Assembly (NCBI GenBank): GCA_905221605.1
Contig: CAJNDS010002183.1
Span: 368,501-432,500 of the forward strand
Reading direction: 5' to 3'
DNA length: 64,000 nucleotides
Source of the DNA: Symbiodinium natans
Lineage: Eukaryota > Sar > Dinophyceae > Suessiales > Symbiodiniaceae
A model generated the notes under the pieces. It worked only from the letters and a program-made list of their open reading frames with translations. It was not told where the DNA came from and did not search any database. Positions 30,401 through 38,499 of this stretch are shown here, piece by piece. The position numbers and the translations under genes are program-made. Numbering within the stretch: position 1 is the first letter of the stretch; every line of letters starts with the position of its first letter.

Positions 30401-33249
30401 TGAACGAGGGACCTGCAGGGCTTGACAGCGGTTTTTTAGGGCTGTCAGGGTCTTACTTCCAAGGGTCCAGGTACTCATCTAGTATTCAAAAGCCCAAGTA
30501 AGCAGCACATGGCCTTGTATAGGGTGTGGTTTGATCCCATCAGGCTTGGACATCACGCACCAAACCGACATGCTGGTCTTGCGGAAGGCGTGCGTGGAAT
30601 CGGGCTCCGCCTTGTCTCAGCTTCTTGGTTGCTGGTAAGGAGCTGACAGTTCTTCGAGGGCAAGATGTAGAATGGTATGCCTTGGGATGTTCCCCCCTAT
30701 ACTAACCGTCCTATTAGTGGGGATGATTACGGGCTGTTAGTATAAGGGGGACATCCCAAAGTAATGCCCATATTAACCCTAAACCACAAACCCTAAACCG
30801 TAAACCCTAAACCCTAAACCCTAACCCCTAAACCCATATTCTGGTACAGTTCGTTAAAAAGAGCTCAGCAGACTGCAGCCCAGGTTCGTTTGGGATCTGT
30901 GCGAGAACTTCATCAACGTCTATCACGAAGCTCTGCGCGAGATTGGCTGGTTCTTCGTAGTGAATCAGGGAATGAGGTACTAGCCTACATAATCCCTTAA
31001 TATATAGGTACCCTATATAATCCCTTAATACATAATCCCTTAATATATAGGTACCCTATAGAATCCCTTAATTCCCAGAATTCCCGACTAAGAGCCAGGT
31101 GGAGTCACTTCCGGGGTTTCAGGGGTTTTAGGGGGTTTAGGGTTTAGGGTTTAGGGTTTAGGGGTTCTGTGCTGGAAAGAGCTCGTTGGGATGCCTGCAC
31201 CCCAAACCCTGCACCCTCCCAAACTCTGAACCCTGAACCCGAAATCCACAACCCTAAACCCTAAACCGTGAACCCTAAACCCTAAACCCTAAACCCTAAA
31301 CCCTAAACCCTAAACCCTAAACCCTAAACCCTAAACCCTAAACCCTAAACCCTAAACCCTAAACCCTAAACCCTAAACCCTAAACCCTAAACCCTAAACC
31401 CTAAACCCTAGCCCTGAACCCTAAACCCTGGTACTCGCAAGACAAGACCCAAGACCCTTGGACCCTCGTCCACGTCCTCTATGGGCGACCTACATAGAAA
31501 CCCTCAACTCGTAAAGTCCGTAATATGATATGGATTGAAAAGGTACCCCAAAAGAATCCCCAACAACCCAGCCCCCAAGCATGCTCAGATCTATAGCTTG
31601 AGAGAGATGTTGTGTCTCGGAACCCCAACCCAATCCCCCAAAGCCTTAAACCAAGGGCCCTCAAGACAAGGTACCGCAATGGTGGCGTTTGGGGACTCTG
31701 GGGGGTTTAGGGTTTAGGGTTTAGGGCTTAGGGCTACGGGCTTAGGGTTAGGGAGAGAAGTCCGGGCCCCTGGTAGCTCAGGACTGGGGTGAGACGCTTG
31801 CACCGGCGCACGACACCATTCCCATCATGTGAGCTGGCGCCAGCATCCCTAAACCCTAAACTCTAAACCCCAAACCCTAAACCCTAAACCCCAACCCTAA
31901 ACCCTAAACCCTTTTCCAGCTTAGAGCCAGCACCTCTCTTCTCTGCAGTTCAGGGCTTCGGGGAGTGTACAGGGTACTTCATTCCCTTATTCCCTGCTAA
32001 GAACCGGCCAGTCCCTTAAACGGCTATTTAAGGGGGGATATAGATGTGAGATATGTTGTATAGAAAATTCATTTCGAATAAGCGCGTACTTATTTGTTTA
32101 TTATTTGTATTCTTACATCCGATTTCGATTCAGGTGTTTATATCTCAGGCACCTGACACCCTGAACCCTCTTTCTTTGACTTACTGTTGGCTAGCAGAAA
32201 ATGAGGGAATTAGGGCCCTATATTTACCCCTTAAGGGATCGTATAGGGCACCTCATTCTCTCATTCCCTAAGAAGAACCAGCCAGTCCCTTAAGGGGCTT
32301 TTTAGGAGATATAGATGTGAAATATGGTTTATAGAAAATATAGAACATATGCGTACTTAAATCGTTTATAGTGTTTATATCTCAGGCACTTGACACCCTG
32401 AACCCATTTGAGGTACCTGCTGCGGCCGGACCTCTTCGAGGGTCAGCGGGTGAGGGTCGAAGTGGAAACAAAGGGCGACATCACGCGCGGGATGTCGATT
32501 GCGGACTGGAAAGGCCAGTGGCAGAAGCCCAAGAACTGCACCGTGCTGCGTCGGATGCTCGGGGGGAGTTAGGGTTTAGGGTTTTGGGTTTGGGGTTTGG
32601 GGTTTGGGGTTTAGGGTTTAGGGTTTAGGGTTTAGGGCCGTGACTCAGACACAGGGCTCGGTGGGTGCTGGTGGTGCTGACGCCTGCAGTCAGCCTCTAG
32701 ATAGACAACCCCAAGCCCTGTAACACAGGGGCCTGCTCACGTCGAATTTGTGCTTGATTTGTATTGTTCAACTTAAGCAATTATGAGACGACAATGGTCT
32801 TGGCGTTTATATGCCTCGCTTCCTGCAAATTCGCTTAGGACCTTATTTGACTCGAGAGCTTGGGATGCTCCCCCATATACTAACAGTCCAAAACAGGGTA
32901 TTCCAGAAACCCCCTGTGGTCGTCCCTATTAAGGACTGTTAGTATAAGGCGGACATCCCAAAATGTAGGGGAATAATTGCTAGTAGTTTTCCCTTATGGC
33001 CCCCTTCTAATACCTATACCATTAGTACAGGGGGGGGGGAATAATTACTAGTAGTATTCCTTATTGGCCCCCTTATAACTACACTATTCGTACAAGGGGG
33101 AACCCTAAACCCTAAACCCTAAATCCTAAATCCTAAACCCCTAAACCCTAAACTCTTTGGAGCCAAGGATCACCGACGGCGACGAGTTCTGCAGAGAGTT
33201 CGTTCGGGCGATCTCTCGTTTACCGGTCTCCCGCAGCCGATCCAGCTGA
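24494..33249 (+). CDS. inosine/uridine-preferring nucleoside hydrolase family protein, about 13 exons
   Basis: It hydrolyses the N-glycosidic bond of nucleosides in salvage. Exons (approximate where stated): 24,494-24,545 (RRVIIDTDP); 25,871 to about 25,980 ([16 protein letters not shown]...SIAFGN); about 26,327-26,430 ([18 protein letters not shown]); 27,510 to about 27,625 ([11 protein letters not shown]); 28,031-28,128 ([18 protein letters not shown]); about 28,771-28,855 ([18 protein letters not shown]); 29,339-29,436 ([18 protein letters not shown], then [12 protein letters not shown]); 30,272-30,311; 30,544 to about 30,633 ([10 protein letters not shown]); 30,884 to about 30,955 ([18 protein letters not shown]); 31,782-31,828 (PAHDTIPI); 32,413 to about 32,565 ([27 protein letters not shown]); about 33,151-33,249 ([16 protein letters not shown], stop TGA). 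The Ca2+-binding DTDPGxDDA motif is split by intron 1, and the catalytic-site HD is present. About 390 residues against a usual 310-350. An upstream first exon may be missing. Confidence 0.88.
24546..25870 (+). other. nucleoside hydrolase intron 1 (GC-AG), inside the DTDPG motif
   Basis: It starts GCTCGAGGGG and ends GGTGCAG. Joining CCA-G to GT-GTG-GAC gives ...DTDPGVDDA. It carries TTTAGGG at 24,551-24,608 right after the donor, TTTAGGG at 24,828-24,868, a family F element (24,989-25,127) and CCCTAAA-like sequence at 25,219-25,310. Confidence 0.85.
24989..25127. mobile_element. family F element with G-run
   Basis: CTACTGTTTGCTAAAAGCC at the left is complementary in part to GGTTCTTATGAGCAATTCGTAGTAG at the right. 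The G-run before the right end mirrors the C-run found after the left end in other copies. Confidence 0.55.
26727..26838. mobile_element. short inverted-repeat element, family A
   Basis: CGGGATGTTCCCCTTATACT at the left and AGGGGGAACATTTC at the right flank an inner AATCCCTATGAAGGACTGTTA. It lies in the intron before hydrolase exon 4. Confidence 0.65.
26996..27114. repeat. TA/CATA dinucleotide microsatellite
   Basis: About 115 bp of ATATAT with ACATAC interruptions inside the third nucleoside hydrolase intron. Confidence 0.95.
27369..27466. repeat. CCCTAAA tract before nucleoside hydrolase exon 4
   Basis: Interrupted units end about 45 bases before the acceptor CTGCAG at 27,504-27,509. Confidence 0.85.
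27593..27714. repeat. duplicated exon end flanking a TTTAGGG tract
   Basis: CACATGGGCAACGTGAGCTC... (about 27,595-27,628) ends exon 4. After a TTTAGGG-type tract (about 27,630-27,680) a near copy, CACATGGGCGACGTGAGCTC..., occupies about 27,681-27,714. The copies differ at a few positions. Either the tract was inserted with a duplication of about 33 bp, or a duplicated exon end acquired the tract. Confidence 0.85.
27714..27868. mobile_element. family I element in the intron after exon 4
   Basis: GGGGATTATGATGCCCTATAA at the left, GGGGATTATAGGGCC and CCTGGTGGTCATGTG at the right. It contains two copies of the GGGTTGATTNTGGGG block and is related to 2,351-2,449. Confidence 0.5.
28129..28770 (+). 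other. nucleoside hydrolase intron 5 with complementary telomere-type ends
   Basis: TTTAGGG units begin about 10 bases after the probable GT (28,138-28,164) and recur as a long tract (28,368-28,484). CCCTAAA units at 28,612-28,763 run to within about 8 bases of the 3' splice site CTCAAG. The exact donor is uncertain because the phase was not resolved. Confidence 0.7.
28860..29338 (+). other. nucleoside hydrolase intron 6 with complementary variant telomere ends
   Basis: The first part (28,862-29,110) is TTTAGGG/TTTGGGG-like. The last part (29,188-29,325) is CCCTCAA/CCCTGAA-like and ends CTCTCCCCTTCCAG at the acceptor. Variants on the two sides do not match unit for unit but remain broadly complementary. 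Confidence 0.7.
29437..30271 (+). other. nucleoside hydrolase intron 7 (GC-AG), GC-rich
   Basis: It starts GCGAAGG after ...DPEAAQ and ends GAAATAG before [13 protein letters not shown]. Unlike its neighbours it has almost no telomere-type sequence. It is open over long stretches on both strands (for example 29,759-30,211 on + and 29,536-30,246 on -), but the conceptual products resemble no family and the composition simply lacks stops. Confidence 0.7.
30678..30762. mobile_element. short inverted-repeat element, family A
   Basis: TTGGGATGTTCCCCCCTATA and TATAAGGGGGACATCCCAA are its ends. ATGCC flanks both sides (GGTATGCC and GTAATGCC), consistent with a target duplication. It lies in the intron before hydrolase exon 10. 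Confidence 0.7.
30961..31082. repeat. family H element with internal tandem repeat
   Basis: TGAATCAGGGAATGAGGTAC begins at the end of hydrolase exon 10. The block ATAATCCCTTAATATATAGG with TACCCTATA is then repeated in tandem. Similar starts occur at 33,849 and 42,806 (AGGGAATGAGGTACC). Confidence 0.55.
31250..31437. repeat. long CCCTAAA tract in the intron before hydrolase exon 11
   Basis: About 25 units with few errors, one of the longest in the window. The neighbouring TTTAGGG-type run at 31,114-31,166 is complementary to it. Confidence 0.95.
31960..32405. repeat. tandem duplication of an element-like block
   Basis: About 31,960-32,170 and 32,228-32,405 share AGAACCNGCCAGTCCCTTAA, GGATATAGATGTGANATATG and GTGTTTATATCTCAGGCAC... 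in the same order, with about 10-15% differences by eye. The second copy ends at the acceptor of hydrolase exon 12. Confidence 0.75.
32571..33150. repeat. last hydrolase intron: TTTAGGG at its start, CCCTAAA at its end
   Basis: The TTTAGGG tract (32,571-32,637) follows exon 12 and the CCCTAAA-type tract (33,103-33,150) runs up to exon 13. Between them lie a family A element (32,860-32,960) and two tandem copies of an element with GGGGAATAATTNCTAGTAGT (32,965-33,100). Confidence 0.8.
32860..32960. mobile_element. short inverted-repeat element, family A
   Basis: TTGGGATGCTCCCCCATATA at the left and TATAAGGCGGACATCCCAA at the right; the interior CCTATTAAGGACTGTTAGT is conserved with other copies. 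Confidence 0.7.
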
Positions 33250-33540
33250 AGACGACTAGGTTTCGTTCGTTTTTTTGTGTTAACGGTTTGCTTTTGCAGG
33301 GTTTAGGGTTTGGGGTTTAGGGTTTAGGGCTTAGTTAGGTCTCTATTGCTTTAGGGCTTGGCTTTTAGTGCCCCTGAACTAAACCCTAAACTGGCCCTAA
33401 ACCCTAAACCCCAACCGCAGCTACAGAAGCTCTTGCTGCATGGTTTTTAGGGTTTTCAGGGTTTTTGGGGTTTACAGGGTTTTTAGGGTTGGGGCTTAGG
33501 GTTTACGGTTTAGGGTTTCGGGCTAGGGTTTAGGCTAGCC

Positions 33541-34445
33541 AGACTCCTACGGCCCGAGGGGCCTCTTGGTGAGAGACCGTGGCTCTTGAAGAAAAGCGCG
33601 GCTGTTGCGGTCGTCCTGTGCCTGCGTGTCGCGCCTCTGCATCGGGCATGCCGAAAAACCCTAAACCCTAAACCCTAAACCCTAAACCCTAAACCCTAAA
33701 CCCTAAACCCTGGCCCTTTATCTTCTTCGAGCCCTACACTTGGAGAGCCTACGGCTTCAATGAAAGCCAAACCACAAGCCCTTATAAGCCCTAAAACACC
33801 CGAAGGAACCTGAAATACCCTACTCAAAGCAACAACTTGCTAGTTCTTAGGTAGGGAATCAGGGAATCAGCTACTTTGTATATCCCCCTATAGATCACCC
33901 TGAACCCTAAACCCTAAACCCTATACATTACCCATTCAGGGGATGTAGGCACTATAAGCACCATGAGACAAAAGACCGTCAACTCCGCAACCCCCCCAAG
34001 CTCTCCTTGGCGTGCTCTGCAACTGGGCTTAGGGTTTAGGGTTCATGGTTTAGGGTTAAAAACCTAAAACCCAAAACCCAAAACCCCTCAAAGACCCCAA
34101 CGCCCTAACCCCTATAATCCTAAACCCCAGAACCCTAAAACCCTAAAACCCCAAACCCTAAGCCCTAAGCCCTAAACCCTAAACCCTAACCCTAAACCCT
34201 AAACCCTAAACCCCAAACCCTAAACCCCAAACCCTAAACCCTAAACCCCAAACCCTAAACCCTAAACCCTAAACCCTGAACCCCAAACCCTAAACCCTAA
34301 ACCCTAAACCCTAAACCCTAAACTCTAAACCCTAAACCCTAAACCCTAAACCCTAAACCGCCAGGACTTTGCGGTGCGGCTGTCGGCCGCGCTTCGGCAG
34401 CTCGCCGAGGCCCCTGCGGCCGCCAAGGCGCACTGGCCCTTTTGG
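33541..34445 (+). other. unidentified exons downstream of the nucleoside hydrolase
   Basis: About 33,541-33,650 reads LLKKSAAVAVVLCLRVAPL (possible membrane or signal segment). About 33,716-33,770 reads FIFFEPYTWRAYGFNES. About 34,365-34,440 reads DFAVRLSAALRQLAEAPAA. CCCTAAA tracts at 33,655-33,712 and 34,110-34,360 immediately precede the second and third. They could be the start of a new gene; the family is unknown. Confidence 0.35.
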
Positions 34446-34620
34446 GAGCTTCATGCGACAGGGTTTAGGGTTTAGGGTTTAGGGTTTAGGGTTTGGGGTT
34501 TGGGGTTTAGGGTTTAGGGTTTGGGGTTTAGGGTTTAGGGCTTAGGGTTTAGGGTTTAGGGTTTGTGGTTTAGCTAGGGTTTGGGGTTTCGGGTTCAGGG
34601 TTTAGGGTTTAGGGTTTCAT
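34110..34620. repeat. long CCCTAAA tract, exon, then long TTTAGGG tract
   Basis: 34,110-34,360 is CCCTAAA with CCCCAAA variants and 34,459-34,620 is TTTAGGG with TTTGGGG variants. Only about 95 bases of exon-like sequence separate them. Confidence 0.9.
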
Positions 34621-34756
34621 TAGGTTGAAGAATGATCCAAAGACTTGCCGGTAGGGACTTGAGGTAGCATGCTGGCCAAGTGTGGCATGATGATTGGTTT
34701 AGGGTTTAGGGTTTAGGGTTTGGGGTCTGGGGTTTGGGGTTTAGCGTTTGGGGTTA

Positions 34757-34874
34757 GGGTTCTTTGTGGTACTTTGCTATAACTTTAGATCTTTAGCCTT
34801 TTTGGGTTTTTTGGTCTTCTTAATCAGGCAGCTAAAAGAATTAATTTATAGCTACCCTCCTAAGTGCAGCCAAG
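34757..34874. mobile_element. introner-like element, family K
   Basis: It shares CTTTGTGGTACTTTGCTATA, ACTTTAGATCTTTAGCC and CTCCTAAGTGCAGCCAAG with the family K intron of MED31 at 40,488-40,602. Confidence 0.75.
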
Positions 34875-34948
34875 GGTTTGGCTAGGGTTTCGGGTTCAGG
34901 GTTTAGGGTTTAGGGTTTCATCAGATTGAAGAAAGATCCAAAAACTTG

Positions 34949-35056
34949 GTAGCCCAGTGGTACCTTTTTCCCTTTTCGTTGTTTCAGGGTTCACCTATAA
35001 AGGAATCAACCCCAAAGAAGGGTGCCCTTGTTATGATATGGTTACTGGGCTACCAG
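34949..35056. mobile_element. introner-like element, family C
   Basis: Starts GTAGCCCAGTGGTACC and ends GGTTACTGGGCTACCAG, giving GT...AG with terminal inverted repeats of about 14 bases. The same family forms an exact intron at 40,832-41,011. Confidence 0.75.
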
Positions 35057-35340
35057 GCTAATCATCATGCCCTAAACCCTAAACCCCAAACCCGAAACCC
35101 TAAACCCTAAGCCCTAAGCCCTAAATCAAACCAATCATCATGCCACACTTGGCCAGCATACTACCCCAAGTCCCTACCGGCCTTGCCAGACGGTGCGCAA
35201 CTGTACCTAAACCCTAAACCCTAAACCCTAAATCCTACACCCAGTGGCCCAGAGCCAGGAAGACAAACGATCGTGCGTCACTTTCGGTGCATTTGTGATT
35301 CAGGTGGTTCCCTAGATTAGGGTACCGTTGTGGGTACTCA

Positions 35341-35497
35341 TTATCTACTATTTGCTGAAGAACCCCCCCCGCCCCCCCACCCTCCCCCCCCCCCCCCCCC
35401 CAAAAAAAAAAAAAAAACGAAATAGTCTTCCTTATAAGGGTAATGCAGGGATGGTTGTTTTCTGCCTGTTTGGGGGCTCTTAAGCAACTAGCAGTTA
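35341..35497. mobile_element. family F element with C- and A-runs
   Basis: CTACTATTTGCTGAAGAA followed by about 60 bases of C and A homopolymer; the right end GCTCTTAAGCAACTAGCAG is complementary to the left. Confidence 0.5.
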
Positions 35498-35859
35498 CGG
35501 TGTCACGATTTGAACCGTCACATGCAATTTTTCGGGGCTCTCAGGATGTCTTCTCGAGATATTCCCGCGTGCTGAAAGGAGGGCGAGCCCACCGTGCGGA
35601 AGCACGCGCAAGGCCGGTATCCCTAAGCCCTAAACCCTAAACCCCAAACCCTAAACCCTAGACCCTAGACCCTAAACACCGAACGACGTCAGCTTTGTGT
35701 CGCATGGAGAAGACCACAGGTCGGTCTCTGGTCTCGTCGCCTAGACTTGTAGACACTTCCTCACCATAGCCATAGCCAGGAAGGGCATCACTGCATCACA
35801 GAATTCCCCATGTTGTTCTTGGGCCATGCCTGGTATTGTCCCATGTATGTTGTGTTTGT

Positions 35860-36646
35860 TGTACATCATATTACATAGAGGTATAGTGTGCATTGTATAT
35901 AGAGTTGGGCATATAACTACATTTTTATGTATTCTGTATGTACATATACATATACAGATTATAGATAGATAGATAGATAGATGTTATACGATAGCTCATA
36001 ATGTATATGTTGTACTAGTGTTTATATTTTATATTCTATGCAAATTTTATGTTGTATGCTAGGTGCTATAAATACTATAGATTCTATATTGTACTCTTTA
36101 TATCATAATTAATACATTATTATCATTGTTATTATCATTATTATTATTATTAGTACTATGAGAATTAATATTCTTGTAATCATTATTATAGATGCTATTG
36201 TAAATTGCACATAGTTTCTTTTATATCATGTATTATACATGAAATAATATAACATAATATAATATAATACAATACAATATGTCATCATATAATATAATAT
36301 TGTGTAATATATAATAATATTATGATATATTAGTAGAACAATATAAGAATATAATCATAAATAAGATAATAATATAATATATATAGTATAATAACATAAT
36401 AATATAATAATACAATAATATAATAATAATAATATAATAATATAAAATATAATAATATAATAATATAATAAATATAATAACATAATAACATAATAATATA
36501 ATAATATAATAGTATAATAATATAATAATATAATAATATAATAATAATAATTTATATACGTACGTATATATATATATATATATATTCAAATTACAGTGTA
36601 TATGACATATGACAGTATATGCTATCTCTAGCAAAATAGAAATATG

Positions 36647-36681
<35 letters not shown>

Positions 36682-36790
36682 GCTACATTATAAATTACAC
36701 ATTACAGATTGTAAATTATACATACATGATGTGTGTGTGTATATGTATACATGTATACATATATATATATATATATGTATAGTTAGTTTT
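35860..36790. repeat. AT-rich island with ATA/TAA microsatellites
   Basis: A 900-bp block of very low GC with GATA (35,958-35,980), TAATAT (36,240-36,545) and TA runs (36,560-36,585; 36,655-36,680; 36,757-36,776) in an otherwise GC-balanced window. Open frames here are low-complexity isoleucine/tyrosine runs and are not taken as genes. Confidence 0.95.
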
Positions 36791-38170
36791 TTGTCAGGCC
36801 TGCACGAATCTTGCCGCCGCTTTCAGCTGCTGGCCCGGAGTGTGCCAGACGAGGCCTTTGCTTGAGGGAGGTTGCGGAGGCATTTGGGGGGTCAAAAGCT
36901 TGGGGGCGTTCGGGATTTAGGGTTTAGGGTTTAGGGTTTAGGGTTTAGGGTTTAGATTTAGGGTTTAGGGTTTAGGGTTTAGGGTTTAGGGTTCCGTGCC
37001 TCAGGTCGGCAGGTGGAAGGACGAGGACTTGATTTCGGCCGTCCAGGATCTGCAGAAGCAGGCCCAATGGGTGTGGGAGCGTCAACCCTAAACCCTAAAC
37101 CCTAAACCCTGAACCCTGAACCCTAAACCCTAAACCCTAAACCCTAAACCCTAAACCCTGCAGCCAGGATTCGCAGCTGACGGAAGAGCTGCAGCGAGTT
37201 GCCAGCGAGGCGGAGCAGCTACGAAAGGAGTCAGAGCCGCTCGGACAAGCGTGGGGTGACAGAGTTCTCCTAAACAGCCACCCTAAGCCCACCCCAAACC
37301 CTAAATCCTAAACCTTAAACCCTAAACCCGAAAAAAACCCTGAACCCTAAACACCAAAGCCACCCTAAGCCCCCCAAAAAAGCCCTAAGCCAACCTAAGC
37401 CCCAAAGCCCTAAACCATCCTAGGCCCTGCGAACCAAAAACCCCTTGAAGCCCAGAAGCCTGAAACCCTCCATCGGGTCCGAGGCGGGCAGTCTGGAGCT
37501 TCTCCAGCAGGCGCTGCCGTGCCGTTGGTGAGGGGGATTTTAGGGTTTAGGGTTTAGGGTTTAGGGCACCTGAACCCTGAAACCCTAAGAGCCCTCCGGG
37601 CTGTCGGGAGGCTGATCGGAGCGGAGGACGACCTCTCGGAGGAGGCGCAGGAGGACGCGATCGAGACAAGGCCGGCGTGGCTCCTTGGGACCCTGGAAGG
37701 TCTAGAAGCCCTAAATTTTACGGGTTTAGGGTTTTGGGGGTGTTTTCACACTAAACCCTAAGCCCTATGGGGTTAGGGTTTTGGGGGGGGGTTTTAGGGT
37801 TTTGAGAATTTAGGGTTTAGTACTTTCGGGTTTTGGGAGGGGGGGGTGGGAGGGGGATGAAGGTATATGGACCATCAGCCCCTTTAGCTACTCGGCTCGC
37901 TGTAGGGACTAGGGGAATTAGGTAGCTTATGTCCCTCCAATGAAACCTCGCAAATGATTTCCTACGTTACCTCCCGAATGCCCTACTAGAACCAGTAAGT
38001 GTAGGCTTCATTTCGTCCCCATGACCCTACACCCTAAACCATAAACCCTTGGGCATCCCTCCTTTGGTTCAATTGCTGCTGCACAGGCCAAAGACGCCTT
38101 CCGCCAGTTCCTTGCGCCCGAAGCTCCAGGACCTTGCACAAGACAGGCCCGAATACTTCATCTGGGCCCT
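36790..38170 (+). CDS. unidentified protein with coiled-coil exons
   Basis: Exon-like pieces: about 36,800-36,860; about 37,004-37,085 (KDEDLISAVQDLQKQAQWV); about 37,165-37,258 (SQLTEELQRVASEAEQLRKE); about 37,480-37,527; about 37,590-37,690 (ALRAVGRLIGAEDDLSEEAQ); about 38,087-38,165 (AKDAFRQFLAPEAPG). The second and third are strongly heptad-like. TTTAGGG tracts lie at 36,914-36,993 and a CCCTAAA tract at 37,083-37,162 between exons. The family is not recognised and the exon chain was not verified in phase. Confidence 0.4.
37528..37589 (+). other. candidate 62-bp intron made almost only of complementary telomere-type repeats
   Basis: Starts GTGAGGGGGATTT, continues as four TTTAGGG units, then turns into CCTGAACCCTGAAACCCTAAG. 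The two halves could form a short hairpin. The flanking sequence is exon-like, but I could not find a frame that reads sensibly across the join, so this remains a candidate. Confidence 0.35.
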
Positions 38171-38499
38171 CAGTTGCAGTTCGTTTTTTTGTGGTGCCTG
38201 ATTACTGTTCTTAGTATACTTACACCAGCCATGAAATATCACGAATTAGGTATCCTCAAAATGGAACTGCAACTAAAAGGGTCCAGGTAGGAGCTTGCAG
38301 CTCTGAAAGGTGCATAGCTGACATTGTTTTGCGAGAGCTGCGCAGATGGGGGCAGCGGACATGTGAGGTAGTTTCCTAGCTTGATGGGTCCCTTTTTGGA
38401 GTCCCTGCTTGAGGGTGCGGCCTTATGATGGGTACCCAGAATGGGAGCATGACTTGGGACAGTGCCCATGTCTCGAACGGACGTAACGTTCAGCTATTG

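Larger units (their letters stand above)
34648..35180. repeat. large inverted repeat enclosing two introners
   Basis: The 53-base arms 34,648-34,700 and 35,128-35,180 (GTAGGGACTTGAGGTAGCAT and complement) differ at two positions. They extend inward with TTTAGGG on one side and CCCTAAA on the other. The loop holds a family K element (34,757-34,874) and a family C element (34,949-35,056). In addition, 34,580-34,648 and 34,881-34,948 are direct repeats. Confidence 0.85.

Noticed and set aside
36320-36865. Open frames of isoleucine/tyrosine in the AT-rich island
   Set aside because: Pure low-complexity TA/TAA translation with no protein-like composition.
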